The notes: a model not told the origin generated them from the sequence alone. A stretch of 64,000 nucleotides of DNA from Omphiscola glabra (GCA_964017045.1 OZ024797.1:13795062-13859061); one strand, 5' to 3'. Numbered from the stretch's first letter, positions 1 to 12,410 are shown. Numbers and translations: made by a program.

Positions 1-1803
1 TTTTGTAACACTATGTCACACTATGTGAAATGACGAAGCCTACCGTTAGTGGTATGGTCGACGCACGGCCGATCTCTCGGTCAGATACTGTAAACAACGT
101 CAGCTTGTGTTGCAAACATGGTGGCTAGTTTGCGGATCTAATGAAAGCGTGATTGAGAGCGGGGGGTCATAGGTCAGGGGATAAAAATAAATCGTATCAA
201 CATTTAAACACAAAAACACGGAACATTCATCTTGAGCACATTTCTTTGATCCATTTTTAAAATTAAAATGCGTTGCTCTCCTGCTATGGCTTTGCGGTTA
301 AAGATAGCATTTGGGTGAGGTTACTGAAGTGATATAAATGGAAAAAACAAAATAAATACAACCAAGCTTACTGTATGGGGGATAAACTAATCCGATATGC
401 TTACGTCACGTAACTTCCACTGTGACGCATGATTCTCCGCCCCGGCTCGAGGGTGCCGTTAAGCCATCGCCGGGAACCTCTTACAAATCTTGTCGAGGTG
501 TCGACTCCGAGGGTTGTTGATCGCTTGTTGGAATTTGTGAAATTTGTTGTAAGTCCGCGGATTATTTTTTGGTTTTTGTTTTGGCCAGCCAGATACAGAA
601 ACTTTCACAACGTGGAACTCTCTGACTGGATTTTTGTGTTGTGACCAGATCAAGAAAACACAAGCACATACATCTCGTTCCTAATCTAAATTTGTTGTTG
701 TTGTTATTTGAATCTATTTGACACAAATCCTAGTTGAATGAACATCACGGCCATCGTTGCAAAGGGTAAACATTTTTTTAAAATCCTAAACGAAATCCTT
801 TTCGGGAATATTTTATTTAATAACTAGAATTCCTGTGTTCCCGGTGGTTCCCGGTGTAGATCTGTTAAAAACGTGAAAGGAATAGTGGGCAGTAGAGAGA
901 GAGAGAGAGCAGGGTGAGGGGGGGCCCACTGGTGTTGTGGTAGCCGTTCACCTTACCGTGCCAGGCAGGGCTCAAGTTCCATTGGTTGAGTCCGCCCCGT
1001 CTCCCCCCTCGGATAGCGTTACCCGCGTCGTGCCTCTTACACATGTCTCCATGACAACCACGTCAATCAAGAAACCCGACCCGCCAAGAGGCGGACGTTC
1101 AGAGAATCCCGCAATGTTAACTGTGCCATCGACCACTTTTGGTGTGTGTGTGTTTGTGTGGCGTTGTCTACAGACGTTGTGATTCAAAGCTCATTCCGTT
1201 TGTTTGAAAAGTTTGTATTCCTCTATGCCTACGCGGCCTTTTGTTGCCAGATTGCGTGCTTTAACTTTACGATAAATCAACGGTCCACCTCTGTTCGTTG
1301 TCGTTGACCTCAAAGAAGTCCCCCTTAAACAAGTGTGCGGGAACTGGGAGATCCCGGCTTCCCACTAACCTGCAACTGCAGGCGTTCACTTGCTCAACTG
1401 TCGAAATTACTAAGTTTTACTTGTGTTTATGTATTTATTTTTTTAACTGTGAAAAAAACAAACCATATATAGTGAATAAGAAGGTTGAAAATAAATATTT
1501 TCTCCTCAAAATTACCTACCGGTACCGATTTCAGTGTGTGAAATGTTAAATGAGTTTGAATGAGTTCTAAGCTCCTGGAGTCTACATTAAAGAGCTTGGG
1601 CCCATCTTCCCGTAGTAATGTCGTTACCGACACGGATATACGTTTAGCTCCCCATCGACATCAGTTCAATTACACGCGTTTTTTTTGATGGGGTAATTGC
1701 GTTATTTCCTTTTTATCCGCACACCCTTTGTGTGGGACCTTTCGTTTTATTTCAGGCAGTAAATGAAAGCTGAGATCGGGGAATACACTGTGTCAATGTG
1801 GCA
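1..1803. other. Unique non-coding sequence
   Basis: I see no gene here. A short GA run lies near 893-910. A GC-rich, CpG-containing patch at about 920-1110 is followed by a GT-rich stretch. Open frames are at most about 80 codons, lie opposite one another on the two strands and resemble no family I know. Confidence 0.5.
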
Positions 1804-1819
1804 AAGAATATGTTCGTAC

Positions 1820-2220
1820 ACATACACGGTCTGAGGGCACATTGACGATCTGAGGGCACATACATGATCTGAGGGCGCATACATGGTCTGATGGCACATA
1901 CACGGTCTGATGGCACATAAACGGTCTGATGGCACATACACGGTCTGAGGGCGCATACACGGTCTGAGGGCACATACACGGTCTGAGGGCGCATACATGG
2001 TCTGATGGCACATACACGGTCTGATGGCACATACACGGTCTGATGGCCCATACACGGTCTGAGGGCGCATACACGGTCTGATGGCACATTGACGGTCTGA
2101 GGGCACATACATGGTCTGATGGCACATACACGGTCTGACGGCACAGGATATGTTCATACACATACACGGTCTGATCGTACATAATATGTTCGTACACATC
2201 CAATGTCTGATGGCACAGGA
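1820..2220. repeat. 19-bp minisatellite
   Basis: Tandem array of a 19-bp unit (acggtctgatggcacatac and close variants), about 18-20 copies. Variants alternate ctgaggg/ctgatgg and cacatac/cgcatac. The right edge is degenerate and contains two longer variants with tatgttcgtaca. Nineteen is not a multiple of three and the unit has no minus-strand stop, so three overlapping minus-strand frames of 130-205 codons stay open. They cycle through VCAIRPCM/CHQTVYVPSD-type peptides and are array artefacts. Confidence 0.9.
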
Positions 2221-4116
2221 CCATAAGAAGGCCTCGACCCATAGTAATAAGATAACGAATTGTACACCAGGCAGAGTTACAACCAGCATACACAGTCTAG
2301 TGCACGCGCGACAAACGATATACACTGTGTAATAAGAGGACAATACAATAATATAAGCATCCATTTAATTATGATTTAGTTACACCAACGAGAGTCTTAT
2401 TTATCATTTTACTAAACTGGAGACAGTTACCATATAAAAAAACCCAAATAAATATCATTGCACAGCGCATATTTTTTCTGGTACTTTCCCAAAAGTCAAT
2501 ACAATTACCGTTATGTAATAATGGAACAAATATTTGATGTTTGAACATCAAGATTTGATGCTTGAACATCAAGATTTGATTCTATAACCTGGTCTGGGCC
2601 TGCCGTTGACAGTGACAGGAGACGGTAATTGTGCACCAAGATTTGATGCGCACATAAAAATGAAATGTCGATAACGGCAGGTCCTATGACATCTCCACAA
2701 CGACCAGGACATCCCATAAAGTTTAGGACATCTCTACAACAAAGAGATTTGAAACATCCCACCCCCACTCCCGCCCAAATGGGACATTGTAGGAGGGGAA
2801 AAAAACGTATTGATAATTTAATGTTATATCCGACAATCTTCTAATCACAAGTGCTCCTAAAACATGTATGGCTTTGAACCACACAAGTGCACGTAAGTGC
2901 AAAGTAAAATAACAAATAACGCCAAGAAACCCACCCAGGCTGGTCTGACAAATGACGAGACCGCTGATGCTGTTCTTGCAGACGGAGAGAGGTTTGGGGG
3001 CGGGGGGGGAGGGGGAGGGGGCGCGTGACGACAGGGGACGTAGTCACGACGTGAACAAACACATCGGACCTCTTGCGGGGGTAGATAACCCCTGGACAAG
3101 GGGCCATTTTTACTTCAAAAACATTTTGAAAAGAGGTCCAAACGTTAGTCGACGGCAGCCGTTCAAGTATTTTTTGAGGTGCTCGCCTGACGGAGCAGAC
3201 GTCAAGCCGTTGAGTTTGTTTGAACATGGAAGCAAAGACAAGGGGCCATAACCCTATTTACCAGGTGGGGGAGTTCACCCCTCCCCTTTTTCCTTTTTCC
3301 TGTCTTTAAATAAATTTCCATTCATATTACTGCAGAAAAGGCGATCGGAGAAGGCCGCTTTAACGTATAATGACTTGTTTTACGTCCAATTTAGTCCACT
3401 TAGGTCAGGAATGGGTGGGTGGGGATTACTTCGGATTAGCTAAAGGCACTTTTCCTACCGTGGTATGGAAATAAAAATAACTAATACAAACAGCAACAAA
3501 AATCACACTTTCCTCTAAAGATAACCATTGAAAGGCTCTAAATTGACAAATGTATACTAGATTTTCAAAATGCGGTGAAAAGGCAATGAAAAGTTTACCG
3601 ATACCCAGTTGACAAGTTGCAGTAGCACTCGCTTCCAACAACAAAGCAAGTTTAAGTGGCGAAATAGCGCGTCTAATGACAAGCCGCGGGGGCGATTAGC
3701 CGGACGGGGCGCCTTTGTTAACCAGACAATCGTGTTATGGTCAGTTGTAGCCGTAACTCTAAGGTTAGTGTCCTCCCCGTTGGACGACCGGACATCGGTT
3801 CAGTCCTGCCGTGTGCCCGAAAATTGTAGGACACCGTGTCGCCCGTTGTTGCTGGACCTGGAACGGACGGAGGATCATAGCTTTGATCTGAGACCGATAC
3901 AACACAAGGCAGATGTTTCTCCAGGACTTCTAAAGAAGTAAAATATGATAATCCCCCGAACCGCTATGATGGTGACAAATACATTGTGAAACAAAATATC
4001 TTAAGGCTTGAATGAAAAAGACAGGAACATTTTCATGGACATATCCGCTGAACGCCTTTTTTAAGCAAACCAGACAAAACCAAGCAACAACAACTAATGA
4101 GAAAGTTAAGACTTAT
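2221..4116. other. Unique non-coding sequence with GC-rich patches
   Basis: A small 22-bp direct repeat around tttgaacatcaagatttgat occurs at 2530-2580. GC-rich, CpG-containing patches lie at about 2990-3240 and 3660-3900. The 110-codon plus-strand frame ending at 3941 begins at TTG, not ATG, and matches no family I recognise. It could hide an exon, but I see no paired splice signals. Confidence 0.4.
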
Positions 4117-4200
4117 GCGTTCAAAGATTCTGAAATAGCGTTCAAAGATTCTGAAACAGCGTTCAAAGATTCTGAAACAGCGTTCAAAGATTCTGACACA
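4117..4200. repeat. 21-bp minisatellite, 4 copies
   Basis: Four head-to-tail copies of a 21-bp unit beginning gcgttcaaagattctgaaa, with one or two differences between copies. The unit is seven codons long, so a plus-strand frame reading AFKDSET passes through it. The opposite strand is open as well. Confidence 0.9.
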
Positions 4201-4398
4201 AAACAACCAAGTTCTCGAAAGTCTCTGTGTAGAAACGGAAACGCTCTCTTTGAAGCAGAAGTTGAGTTGTTCAAAACGAAAACGGGCCTCCCGCATAATT
4301 CTGCGGTGCGCTCTATCGCGGTTAAAGAATTTCAGTATTGTTAACGTAAAGTTTAATTTATGAAACAACGCAAAAATGAGAACAGGTGTAGAGGAATG

Positions 4399-4507
4399 CT
4401 AATAAGAGAGTAATAATGGGGGAGATTGCAATCAGGTTAGCACAATAGGAAATTAGTAAAACACAGTAAGGTTAAACATGTTTTACTAATTTCCTAATAA
4501 GAGAGTA
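4399..4507. repeat. Hairpin flanked by direct repeats
   Basis: Perfect 18-bp inverted arms at 4446-4463 and 4479-4496 (taggaaattagtaaaaca and its complement) enclose a 15-nt loop. A 14-bp direct repeat, ctaataagagagta, occurs at 4399-4412 and 4494-4507. The second copy overlaps the right arm by three bases. This could be a tiny foldback element or a palindrome made during repair. It is too small to encode anything. Confidence 0.6.
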
Positions 4508-5010
4508 TTTGATTCCGTACATGGTGCTGAAAATCTGAATACATTTGTTTTCATTCTTCACTCTCGCTGGTGAATTAATACAAGAAATGAGAGACTTGAT
4601 GGAAACATCTGATGGTAGCCTGTGTTCACCGCCTTTGAAATGAGATGAGGTCGGGGATTTTTTTTTTTTTTGGGGGGGGGGGGGGTGGCTTGTTCAATAT
4701 CACGAAGATTGTCAATGAACCTACCAGATAGCCTTCTTCTGGTCTCGACTATATATAACAGGATCAGCATATTCGAGCTAACAATCACAAAGACCACATT
4801 TTGACAAATACATGGGAAGCCCACTTTGATGGGGCATGCCCCCCCTTTTATTTAGTGTTCAGTTACCAGCACAGTACATTACAGGTGCAAGTCTACAACG
4901 ACTACTTGAACATGGTTTAGTCCCAACTTGAGAAGGGGGGGGGGCGCTTAAGCCACTGTGAACCAGCAGGTCTCCTAGATTTTTAACCCGTCTGAAGACA
5001 ATAAGTGGAG
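4508..5010. other. Unique sequence with poly-T/poly-G run
   Basis: No gene seen. A T-run passes directly into a G-run at about 4660-4686, and a second G-run lies at about 4937. Such runs are common throughout this window. Confidence 0.5.
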
Positions 5011-5305
5011 GGGATGACACTACCCTGTTAGTGTCCGGGTCAGCACTACCCTGTTAGTGTCGGGTTCAGCACTACCCTGTTAGTGTCGGGTTCAGCACTA
5101 CCCTGTTAGAGTCGGGTTCAGCACTACCCCGTTAGTGTCGGGTTCAGCACTACCCTGTTAGTGTCGGGTTCAGCACTACCCTGTTAGTGTCGGGTTCAGT
5201 ACTACCCTGTTAGTGTCCGGGTCAGCACTACGCTATTAGAGTCGGGTTCAGCACTACCCCGTTAGTGTCGGGTTCAGCACTACCCTGTTAGTGTCGGGGT
5301 CAGCA
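5011..5305. repeat. 26-bp minisatellite
   Basis: About 11 copies of a 26-bp unit containing actaccctgttagtgtcggg. Variants include gtgtccggg, gtgtcgggg, ctattagag and ccccgttag. Confidence 0.9.
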
Positions 5306-5394
5306 AATAAAACAAGACGATTCTTTTTTTGCCAATCACATTGTGAGGGGGGGGGGGGCGGGTAGGTTAGGATGATAGAACCTCCAACACTCCT

Positions 5395-5705
5395 ATTTCT
5401 CTAACTCCTTACTCTCCAAGACTCCTATGCATGTATCTCCAAGATTCCCTACTCTCCAAGACTCATTACTCTCCAAGACTCATTACTCTCCAAGACTCCT
5501 TACTCTCCAAGACTCCTTACTCTCCAAGACTCCTTACTCTCCAAGACTCCCTACTCTCCAAGACTCCTATGCCTATAAACCTCCAAGACTCCCTACTCTC
5601 CAAGACTCTTATCTCTCCAAGACTTCCCACTATCCAAGACTCCTACATCTCCAAGGCTCCATACTCGCCTAGACCCCTATCTCTCCAAGACACCTATCTG
5701 CCCCA
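5395..5705. repeat. 17-bp minisatellite
   Basis: About 17 copies of a 17-bp unit, tactctccaagactcct. The right half becomes degenerate (tatctctccaag, cactatccaag). Open frames of 81-117 codons across it are repeat artefacts. Confidence 0.9.
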
Positions 5706-6059
5706 AGGGCCCATATCCTTATTGGAATCAGTTGTCCCCCCCCCCCCCGTTTTTCCCCCAAACTGCGAGTGTACACAGCGCTAGTGGGTGAAGCTTATCC
5801 CCCCTCCTGGTGTAGGTTGTCCTCCCCTGGCTAATTCCCCCTATTGTTTATATTTACAAGCCGCTAATACGCCATAATCTACTGAGTAAACATGAGTCTT
5901 GACCTTTCGAGGCGGAAACGGTGAGCGCACTTCCAGTACGCTACTGTTGGCTCTGGCCGAGAAAGACTTGGGATACCTGGAGTTAAATCCCCTTTGTTGT
6001 TCTTATACTTAATCTAAAGAGCAAACGACTCTTTTTTTTTTCTTTTTTTAGCTGATGTG

Positions 6060-6352
6060 CCAGTCTTGTACTTGGGGTATTGAAGGTGAGCTCTCTGTCC
6101 GTTAGTCGAGCACTCGGGGTGTTGAAGCCTTGCATTTCGGGTATTGTTGTAGTCTTGTAATTGGGGTATTGTTGTAGTCTCACACTTGGGGTATTGTAGT
6201 AGTCTTGTGCTTGGAGTATTGTAGGCGAGCTGTTAAGATGTGTCAGTCTTCTACTTGGGGTATTGAAGGCAAGCTATAAATTGGTCGTATATCTTCGGGT
6301 ATTACAAGTGAGCAGTCTGTGGGTAGGGTATCTTTGGGGTATTGGAGGTGAA
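6060..6352. repeat. Degenerate ~30-bp repeat
   Basis: A diverged repeat with the recurrent core cttggggtattg(t/a)ag and spacing of roughly 25-35 bp, about nine or ten recognisable copies. Its decay suggests it is older than the neighbouring arrays. Confidence 0.65.
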
Positions 6353-6978
6353 GTCTAGTAACAGTCTTATTTTACACGTGATCTATGAAGTGTATTATTT
6401 CAAAATAGGCGTTACCTAAAAAATTGAACAAGATAAAGACTGTAGAAAGTGAATCGAAAGGCTATGGGTATAAATGACCGAGTGGAAGGGTGTGGGCCCC
6501 CGGGCCTTCGTGTGCTTTAGTGCCATGAATGATGATAATGGTATTTTTTTTTCTAATGCCATGAATAGAATCTTGTTAGTTTCAACAAAACAAAATCGTT
6601 CATATTCGGAAAATCTCAACATGGAGATTAAACCCTTTACCTGGGGGATAGCTTTTTAGGATCGGACACTCAGACAAAAGGTTGAGCGAGAGAAGGACAA
6701 AGGAAGAAGGCATAAGCGTATTTGCCATTGTTTACTCAGGCAGTCAACATGCCATGGGCGATGACGCGAGAACAGCGAGTAGATGAGTAGGAGGAAATGG
6801 TTTTATCGTTGAGATTTGGGGGGGGGGGGGGAGATATACCGGGGAATTCTGCGACTTTATAGAGGAGACATGCGCAGAGAATTGGCGGAAGTAGGTGAGG
6901 GAGACTGAAATAAATAACAAGTGTGTAAAGAGTGGGTAAAATAGAACCAAAGAGAGAGAGAAAGAGAGAGACAGACAG
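6353..6978. other. Unique sequence, no gene seen
   Basis: Unique sequence with a G-run near 6819-6832 and a purine-rich segment leading into the tetranucleotide tract. Short frames on both strands overlap each other and have no recognisable content. Confidence 0.45.
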
Positions 6979-7209
6979 CGAGGTAGGTAGGTAGGTAGGT
7001 AGGTAGAGAGCCATGCAGGCAGGTAGGTAGTTAGGTAGGTAGGTAGATGATAGATAGATAGATATATAGATATATAGATATATAGATAGATAGATATATA
7101 GATATATAGATAGATAGCTAGATAGATCGATCGATCGATCGATCGACGGTAGGTAGGTAGGTAGGTAGGTAGGTAGGTAGGTAGGTAGGTAGGTAGGTAG
7201 GTAGGTAGG

Positions 7210-7255
<46 letters not shown>

Positions 7256-7256
7256 T

Positions 7257-7319
<63 letters not shown>

Positions 7320-7320
7320 C

Positions 7321-7407
<87 letters not shown>

Positions 7408-7493
7408 AATAGATAGATAGACAGACAGAAAGACAGACAGACAGACAGACCGGATAAGATAAGATTAGATTAGATTAGATTAATAGATAGATT
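6979..7493. repeat. Compound GGTA/GATA tetranucleotide tract
   Basis: Compound microsatellite of about 515 bp. It runs AGGT repeats, mixed GATA/TATA, a short GATC run (about 7127-7145), a GGTA run to about 7212, a long near-perfect GATA block to about 7420, then ACAG and GATTA repeats. The minus-strand frame of YLSI/YLPT repeats across it is an artefact of the tetranucleotide. Confidence 0.95.
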
Positions 7494-7604
7494 GATATTG
7501 TATAAAAACATGATTGCATTCTTTAGTGTCATATACAAATGTATGAGTCGAAACACAAGAGATAAAATGAGGAGAAGGGCGAGAGGTTTTATGTATGGCA
7601 GATA

Positions 7605-8360
7605 AACCGATGGATGGTTATTTGGATTATTGCTAACGTGTCTATGGATGGGTGGTTATTTGGATTAGTGCTAACGTGTTTATGGATGGGTGGTTATTTG
7701 GATTAGTCCTAACGTGTTTGTGGGTGGATGGGTGGTTATTTGGATTAGTCCTTACGTGTTTGTGGATGGATGGGTGGTTACTTGGATTAGTCCTAACGTG
7801 TTTGTGTATGGGTGGTTATTTGGATTAGTCCTAACGTGTTTATGGATGGATGGGTGGTTATTTGGATTAGTGCTAACGTGTCTATGGATGGGTGGTTATT
7901 TGGATTAGTGCTAACGTGTTTATGGATGGGTGGTTATTTGGATTAGTCCTAACGTGTTTGTGGATGGATGGGTGGTTATTTGGATTAGTCCTAACGTGTT
8001 TGTGGATGGGTGGTTATTTGGATTAGTCCTAACGTGTTTATGGATGGGTGGTTATTTGGATTAGTCCTAACGTGTTTGTGGATGGGTGGTTATTTGGATT
8101 AGTCCTAACGTGTTTATGGATGGGTGGTTATTTGGATTAGTCCTAACGTGTTTGTGGATGGGTGGTTATTTGGATTAGTCCTAACGTGTTTGTGGATGAA
8201 TGGGTGGTTATTTGGATTAGTCCTAACGTGTTTGTGGATGGATGGGTGGTTATTTGGATTAGTCCTAACGTGTTAATGGATGTTTGGTTATTTGGATTAG
8301 TGCTAACGTGTTTGTGGATGGATGGTTATTTGGATTAGTCCTAACGTGTTTGTTGATGGG
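7605..8360. repeat. 38-bp minisatellite
   Basis: About 19 copies of a 38-bp unit containing gtggttatttggattagtcc and taacgtgtttgtggatg. Some copies carry an extra GATG (42 bp), and several start the block with gtgctaac instead of gtcctaac. Variants recur in groups, which fits block duplication. Confidence 0.92.
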
Positions 8361-9050
8361 TGGGTTCGGGGATTTTTAGTCATCCACACAATATAAATAT
8401 GATCGTTTTGTTATTAAATTACAAACTTGTCAATCCCATTGGATGTGCGTAAGGATTGTGGATTTTCGCGTCAATAAATGGTCACGCGCGTGATTGGATG
8501 GATGACAAGGCAATTGGATATTGATACATCGTCAGTTGATCGATGACAGATGAGTGGGTTGATCAGGAACCTCGAACTCGACCGGGTGGTATTATGGATT
8601 GGTCGATATTGAAATGTTATGATAAAGATGAAAGTAATAATAATGATAAATGTAGTAATAGTGAGGATAATAATATCAAAAGTAGCACTATCATGGCAGG
8701 TATCATGAGCTCACCCAATCCTATGCGTAATGATTATTACATTCTACAATATCAACATATAATTTTTTTATTTCTCTTAGTCTTAGGAAATCTGAAAAAA
8801 GAAAACCTTCAGAAATTACACAATGGCTTCTTAACGAAAAGACAATCAGCAGAGGAGCGGGGGCTGGGGTGGAACAGGTCTGACAAATATGACAGAGTGG
8901 CCCGGTGGGCTCCACTGTGGTACTGTGTCAATATTAGACTACCGGGCGCATCGTTTTAACAGGGGCGGCAACAGGAAACAAGCTATAGGGTGGCGGGGTA
9001 GCCAAGGGCTGGATGAATGGATGCACGACGGACGGAGAGAATACATGACA
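8361..9050. other. Unique sequence, no recognised gene
   Basis: The 138-codon plus-strand frame at 8543-8959 is the longest one here. Its first third is Asn/Ser/Asp-rich low-complexity sequence from AAT repeats, and it matches nothing I know. I do not support it as a gene. Confidence 0.4.
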
Positions 9051-9325
9051 GCGAGAAGGAGGGGAGAGAGATCATGACAGAGAGAAAGAGAGAGCGAAAG
9101 AGAGGGAGAGAGAAAGAGAGAATATAACGACAGAGAAAAAGAGAGAGAACATGACAGAGAGAAAGAGAGAGAACATGACAGAGAGGAAGTGAGAACGAGG
9201 GAGAGAGATTGAGAATTAAAGAGAGTTTCAGAGAGTGAAAGATTGAGAGACCGATAAAAATAGGCTGAAAAAACAAGTCAGAGTCAGAAAGTGACGGAGA
9301 AAGAAAGAAATTAGAGATTACACTC
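9051..9325. repeat. GA-rich purine tract
   Basis: About 275 bp of strongly purine-biased sequence, mostly gagagagaaagaga. It contains two copies of a block with agagaacatgacagagagaa. Long polypurine tracts of this kind can form triplex DNA. The opposite-strand SLSLCHVL-type frame is an artefact. Confidence 0.85.
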
Positions 9326-9365
9326 TGTAGGAGACTGTGGGAATTTTGCAGGTAGATGTGTAACA

Positions 9366-9492
9366 AGCAAAACATGGGACCTATCATATTTATTACAACA
9401 AAACATGTGACTTATCACATTTAATACAACAAAACATGTGACTTATCATATTTAATACAACAAAACATGTGACCTATCATATTTATTACAAC
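9366..9492. repeat. 31-bp minisatellite, 4 copies
   Basis: Four copies of a 31-bp unit containing aaaacatgtgacttatcata followed by tttaatacaac, with few differences. Confidence 0.9.
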
Positions 9493-10512
9493 AATAAATG
9501 CGTTTAAAACATATTAAACCGTCAGAACACCATATCCTCATGATGTTAATCATGTGTGTACAAAAGTTAACCTATTCCCGTGATGTCAGTCGTATGTGAA
9601 TGTGTACTAAAGTTAACCCATCATGCCGTTATCAGAATCAGTGATCACAAGCGTGAAATAGAACAATGTTGGGGCGCAAGCCCCCCCCCCCCCCCCCCCC
9701 CGCCGACGTCGAACTGTTAGCTGATTGGCCCCTTTCGTCACTGAGACTCCAAGTCACCACAGTTTCTATTGGTCTCTTTATTTTAGTGGTATAGGTGTCA
9801 GTCGACTGAAACCAAAAAATTGTTCGTGATCTGACTTAATTCTAAGGCGGCCCGTGATGAGATTGTGTGAACTCGTAACTTGTATTGGTAACGATTGGTT
9901 GGTGTTAATCATTCATTCGAATGAGGATGTGGTCACGCACGCATTTTAGAATCACTCCAGTTTAGTGCGCTTGATCATTGCAGCAGCACAAAAGACTTTC
10001 CCCACAGGGGGACCTTCGGCCAAATACCAATACCATTTACGAAATAAACCGTCGTTCGTATCAAGGGTTCTCATTATTTTTATGTATTTATTTTTTTGGA
10101 ATTTTTTTACGACCTTCGAACTTATTTAATCTCCCAGAAATTTAAATTGGCCCTGATATCGGATATCCGCAGTTCTTATCTTACAGCCGTCCCATGTGTA
10201 CCATCTGGAACAATGTGCTAACTGCGTCACAGATTTGAGAATCACCGATTCTGTCTGATTAGCTTCTTGCACTTTCTTCCATCAATTTGCTTGCGGTTAA
10301 AAACGGTTTGTATCAATGACGACATATTTAACTGATGACTTTATATATACATATATTCTCAGCAAATTAGTATTGAACATTGCTGTTATGACTTGACACC
10401 CGCGCACTGTTGAGGCGGAAAGATGCAGGCATATAGGGGCGTCCTATCTCGTCTCAATTTTAGTGGTAACCTAGGGCGCAAATTGTGATCTTTCGTATGT
10501 ATCTCAGAACTC
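9493..10512. other. Unique sequence with poly-C run
   Basis: No gene seen. An uninterrupted C-run of about 22 bases lies at about 9680-9701. No ORF above 60 codons and no recognisable repeat family. Confidence 0.5.
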
Positions 10513-10544
10513 GCTGGTCAAGCTTAGCACATATACATAATGTA

Positions 10545-10675
10545 ATTAGAACATATCTCGTAAGTTTAGCACCTATCTCTTAAGTTTAGCACCTATCTCT
10601 TAAGTTTAGCACATATCTCTTAAGTTTAGCACATATTTCTTAAGTTTAGCACATATCTTTTAAGTTTAGAATACT
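10545..10675. repeat. 20-bp minisatellite
   Basis: Six to seven copies of the 20-bp unit taagtttagcacatatctct, degenerating at both ends. Confidence 0.88.
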
Positions 10676-11001
10676 TTTTTCTAGTTTCTACAAATTGTGC
10701 TAATGTACTTATTTAACCACCTAAAAAAAACCGTGTTCCCGTTTTCTTTACTGTGGACGAAGGCGTTTAGCCTATACGTTTTCTTGTTTTGTCTTAAGTC
10801 AAGTTAATTCAAGCATTATGGTTGAAAACACATTTGATTGTTCTTCTCCGCTTAAACTTAAACGTCCTTTTAATGTAGCATGAAATATCAGGTCTGTCTT
10901 TATTTGAAATGATTTGTCTGGTGAGTTAAAAACTTAAACGTTTTCGTACAACAAAACACGAGACTGGTACCTACACTATTTAATACCTTTTTTTATTTCA
11001 G

Positions 11002-11500
11002 GTGTTCCACACGACAGGTGGTGTTTGGAGGAAGCCCTAACCATCGACCACGTGACAAAGTGTCAGTGGTCGGTAACGCGGTACGCCGGACAGTGTCCAT
11101 TAGTTACGGCGGACCTAATGGTCAGACGGAGCCGCCCTAGAGCTTTGTCGTCGTCCGCGCCAACAAAAGGTCACGGCCGCGATACAGATCAGGGTATTTT
11201 TCACGACGTGACACCGGGTACTCGCCCTGGCGGTGTACGCCCAGAAAATGTCCCTAAAATTGTTGAGGTTTACATTTCATTGCCGCAGCAGACCGGTGCG
11301 AGGGACTGAGGCAGCACTGAATTCCACGGCTTACTGGAAAACCTATAAATATGTCACATTTACACTAAATCGTCACGGTGGACACATTTACAGGGATATA
11401 AATATATGGCCTTTGTATACAGAAAGTGAACAACTGTTATTTCATAGTGAATAGTGCCAAACAGCAGTGATATGATAGCAAATAAATCGTTGTGTTGAAC
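11002..11500 (+). other. Possible 3'-terminal exon (unproven)
   Basis: A splice-acceptor-like sequence (cctttttttatttcag, AG at 11000-11001) precedes a GC-rich frame. The frame stays open from the acceptor (reading VPHDRWCLEEAL) to a stop at about 11309 and has no initiating ATG. An AATAAA hexamer lies at 11481-11486, followed by GT-rich sequence, as at a polyadenylation site. Acceptor, open exon, stop and poly(A) signal together would make a terminal exon of about 100 codons. I do not recognise the peptide, and each signal can occur by chance in 64 kb. Confidence 0.25.
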
Positions 11501-11504
11501 AATG

Positions 11505-11805
11505 TATTTTAAAATGTAAGATTAGAAGCTATAAAGCAGATTTGTAACTTGTATTTATTCTTCATTTTGATTTTAGGATAGTGCTAATAATGCTACGGGG
11601 TCAGATATTCCTCGGCACGGTCCCAGTTGCACCCATTGTCAAGAATTAGAAAGATCACCTCTTCTCGAGCGGCCTTTAAAAACACATTTCGTTTTTTTTT
11701 TTTTAAATTTGACTCAAGGAATATGAAGATACAACTGCAGGTAAAAACTCCATGAGATACCACCCCTGTCCTTCATATTCTACAACTATGACGTATGCAT
11801 TCAAT
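11505..11805. other. Unique sequence, no gene seen
   Basis: AT-rich unique sequence with a T-run near 11691-11704 and no supported feature. Confidence 0.5.
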
Positions 11806-11807
11806 CG

Positions 11808-11945
11808 ATTGTTAACTTCTCCATAGAAAATATGTGTTAACTTCTCCATAAAAGACAGCTGTTAACTTCTCAATGGAAGACAATTTTGTTAACTTTTCCG
11901 TGAAAGAGAGTTGTTAACTTCTCCAGACATCATCCATGCTAACGT
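11808..11945. repeat. Degenerate ~27-bp minisatellite
   Basis: About five diverged copies of a unit built around gttaacttctccatagaaga. Confidence 0.75.
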
Positions 11946-12077
11946 TCAGCCTCTCCATGTAAATCATAATTCTAAACTCTTCATTGACTAACATCTTGAG
12001 TTGTTCGCATATGTCAACAGTTATCGTCTTAACGGACTCTCAACATGTTGAAACCGACCGCTTAAGCTTACAGCCAA

Positions 12078-12338
12078 ATGTCCCAACATGACCACGAACA
12101 GGCGCGGAGCCGTGTCTATGAATTCCTTCACGCCGAAGTCAGGAGGCAACTCTCGCTTTATGAAAAGTCGAATTCATCTTGTCTCGAGCCGCTGGCCGAG
12201 TCAATATTTCCCTACCGGCTGACAGTTTTGTCCCGGGCCTCAATGCAGGGTACCTGCGAAGGCCCGGAGGTTGGGGGAAAAGAAAACACTGCAGTGGTCG
12301 CTAACGGCCAATTAAGAGTACATCTAATCCGCATCTAA
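12078..12338 (+). other. Isolated ORF, 86 codons, doubtful
   Basis: An ATG-initiated, GC-richer frame in an otherwise AT-rich region. The product is charged and mixed (begins MSQHDHEQARSR), with no signal peptide, membrane segment or family motif that I can recognise. There is no splice acceptor or poly(A) signal close by. It could be coding, a single-exon fragment or chance. Confidence 0.15.
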
Positions 12339-12410
12339 ACATGTCAGAATTTGACCAAACAAAAAACTCAAATCCGGGGTGATGTTTGCGGCTGTTTAGC
12401 TGAATAAGGT

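Noticed and set aside
1747..2364. 205-codon Cys-rich minus-strand ORF resembling a cysteine-repeat protein
   Set aside because: Artefact of a 19-bp unit without minus-strand stops; three overlapping frames are open.
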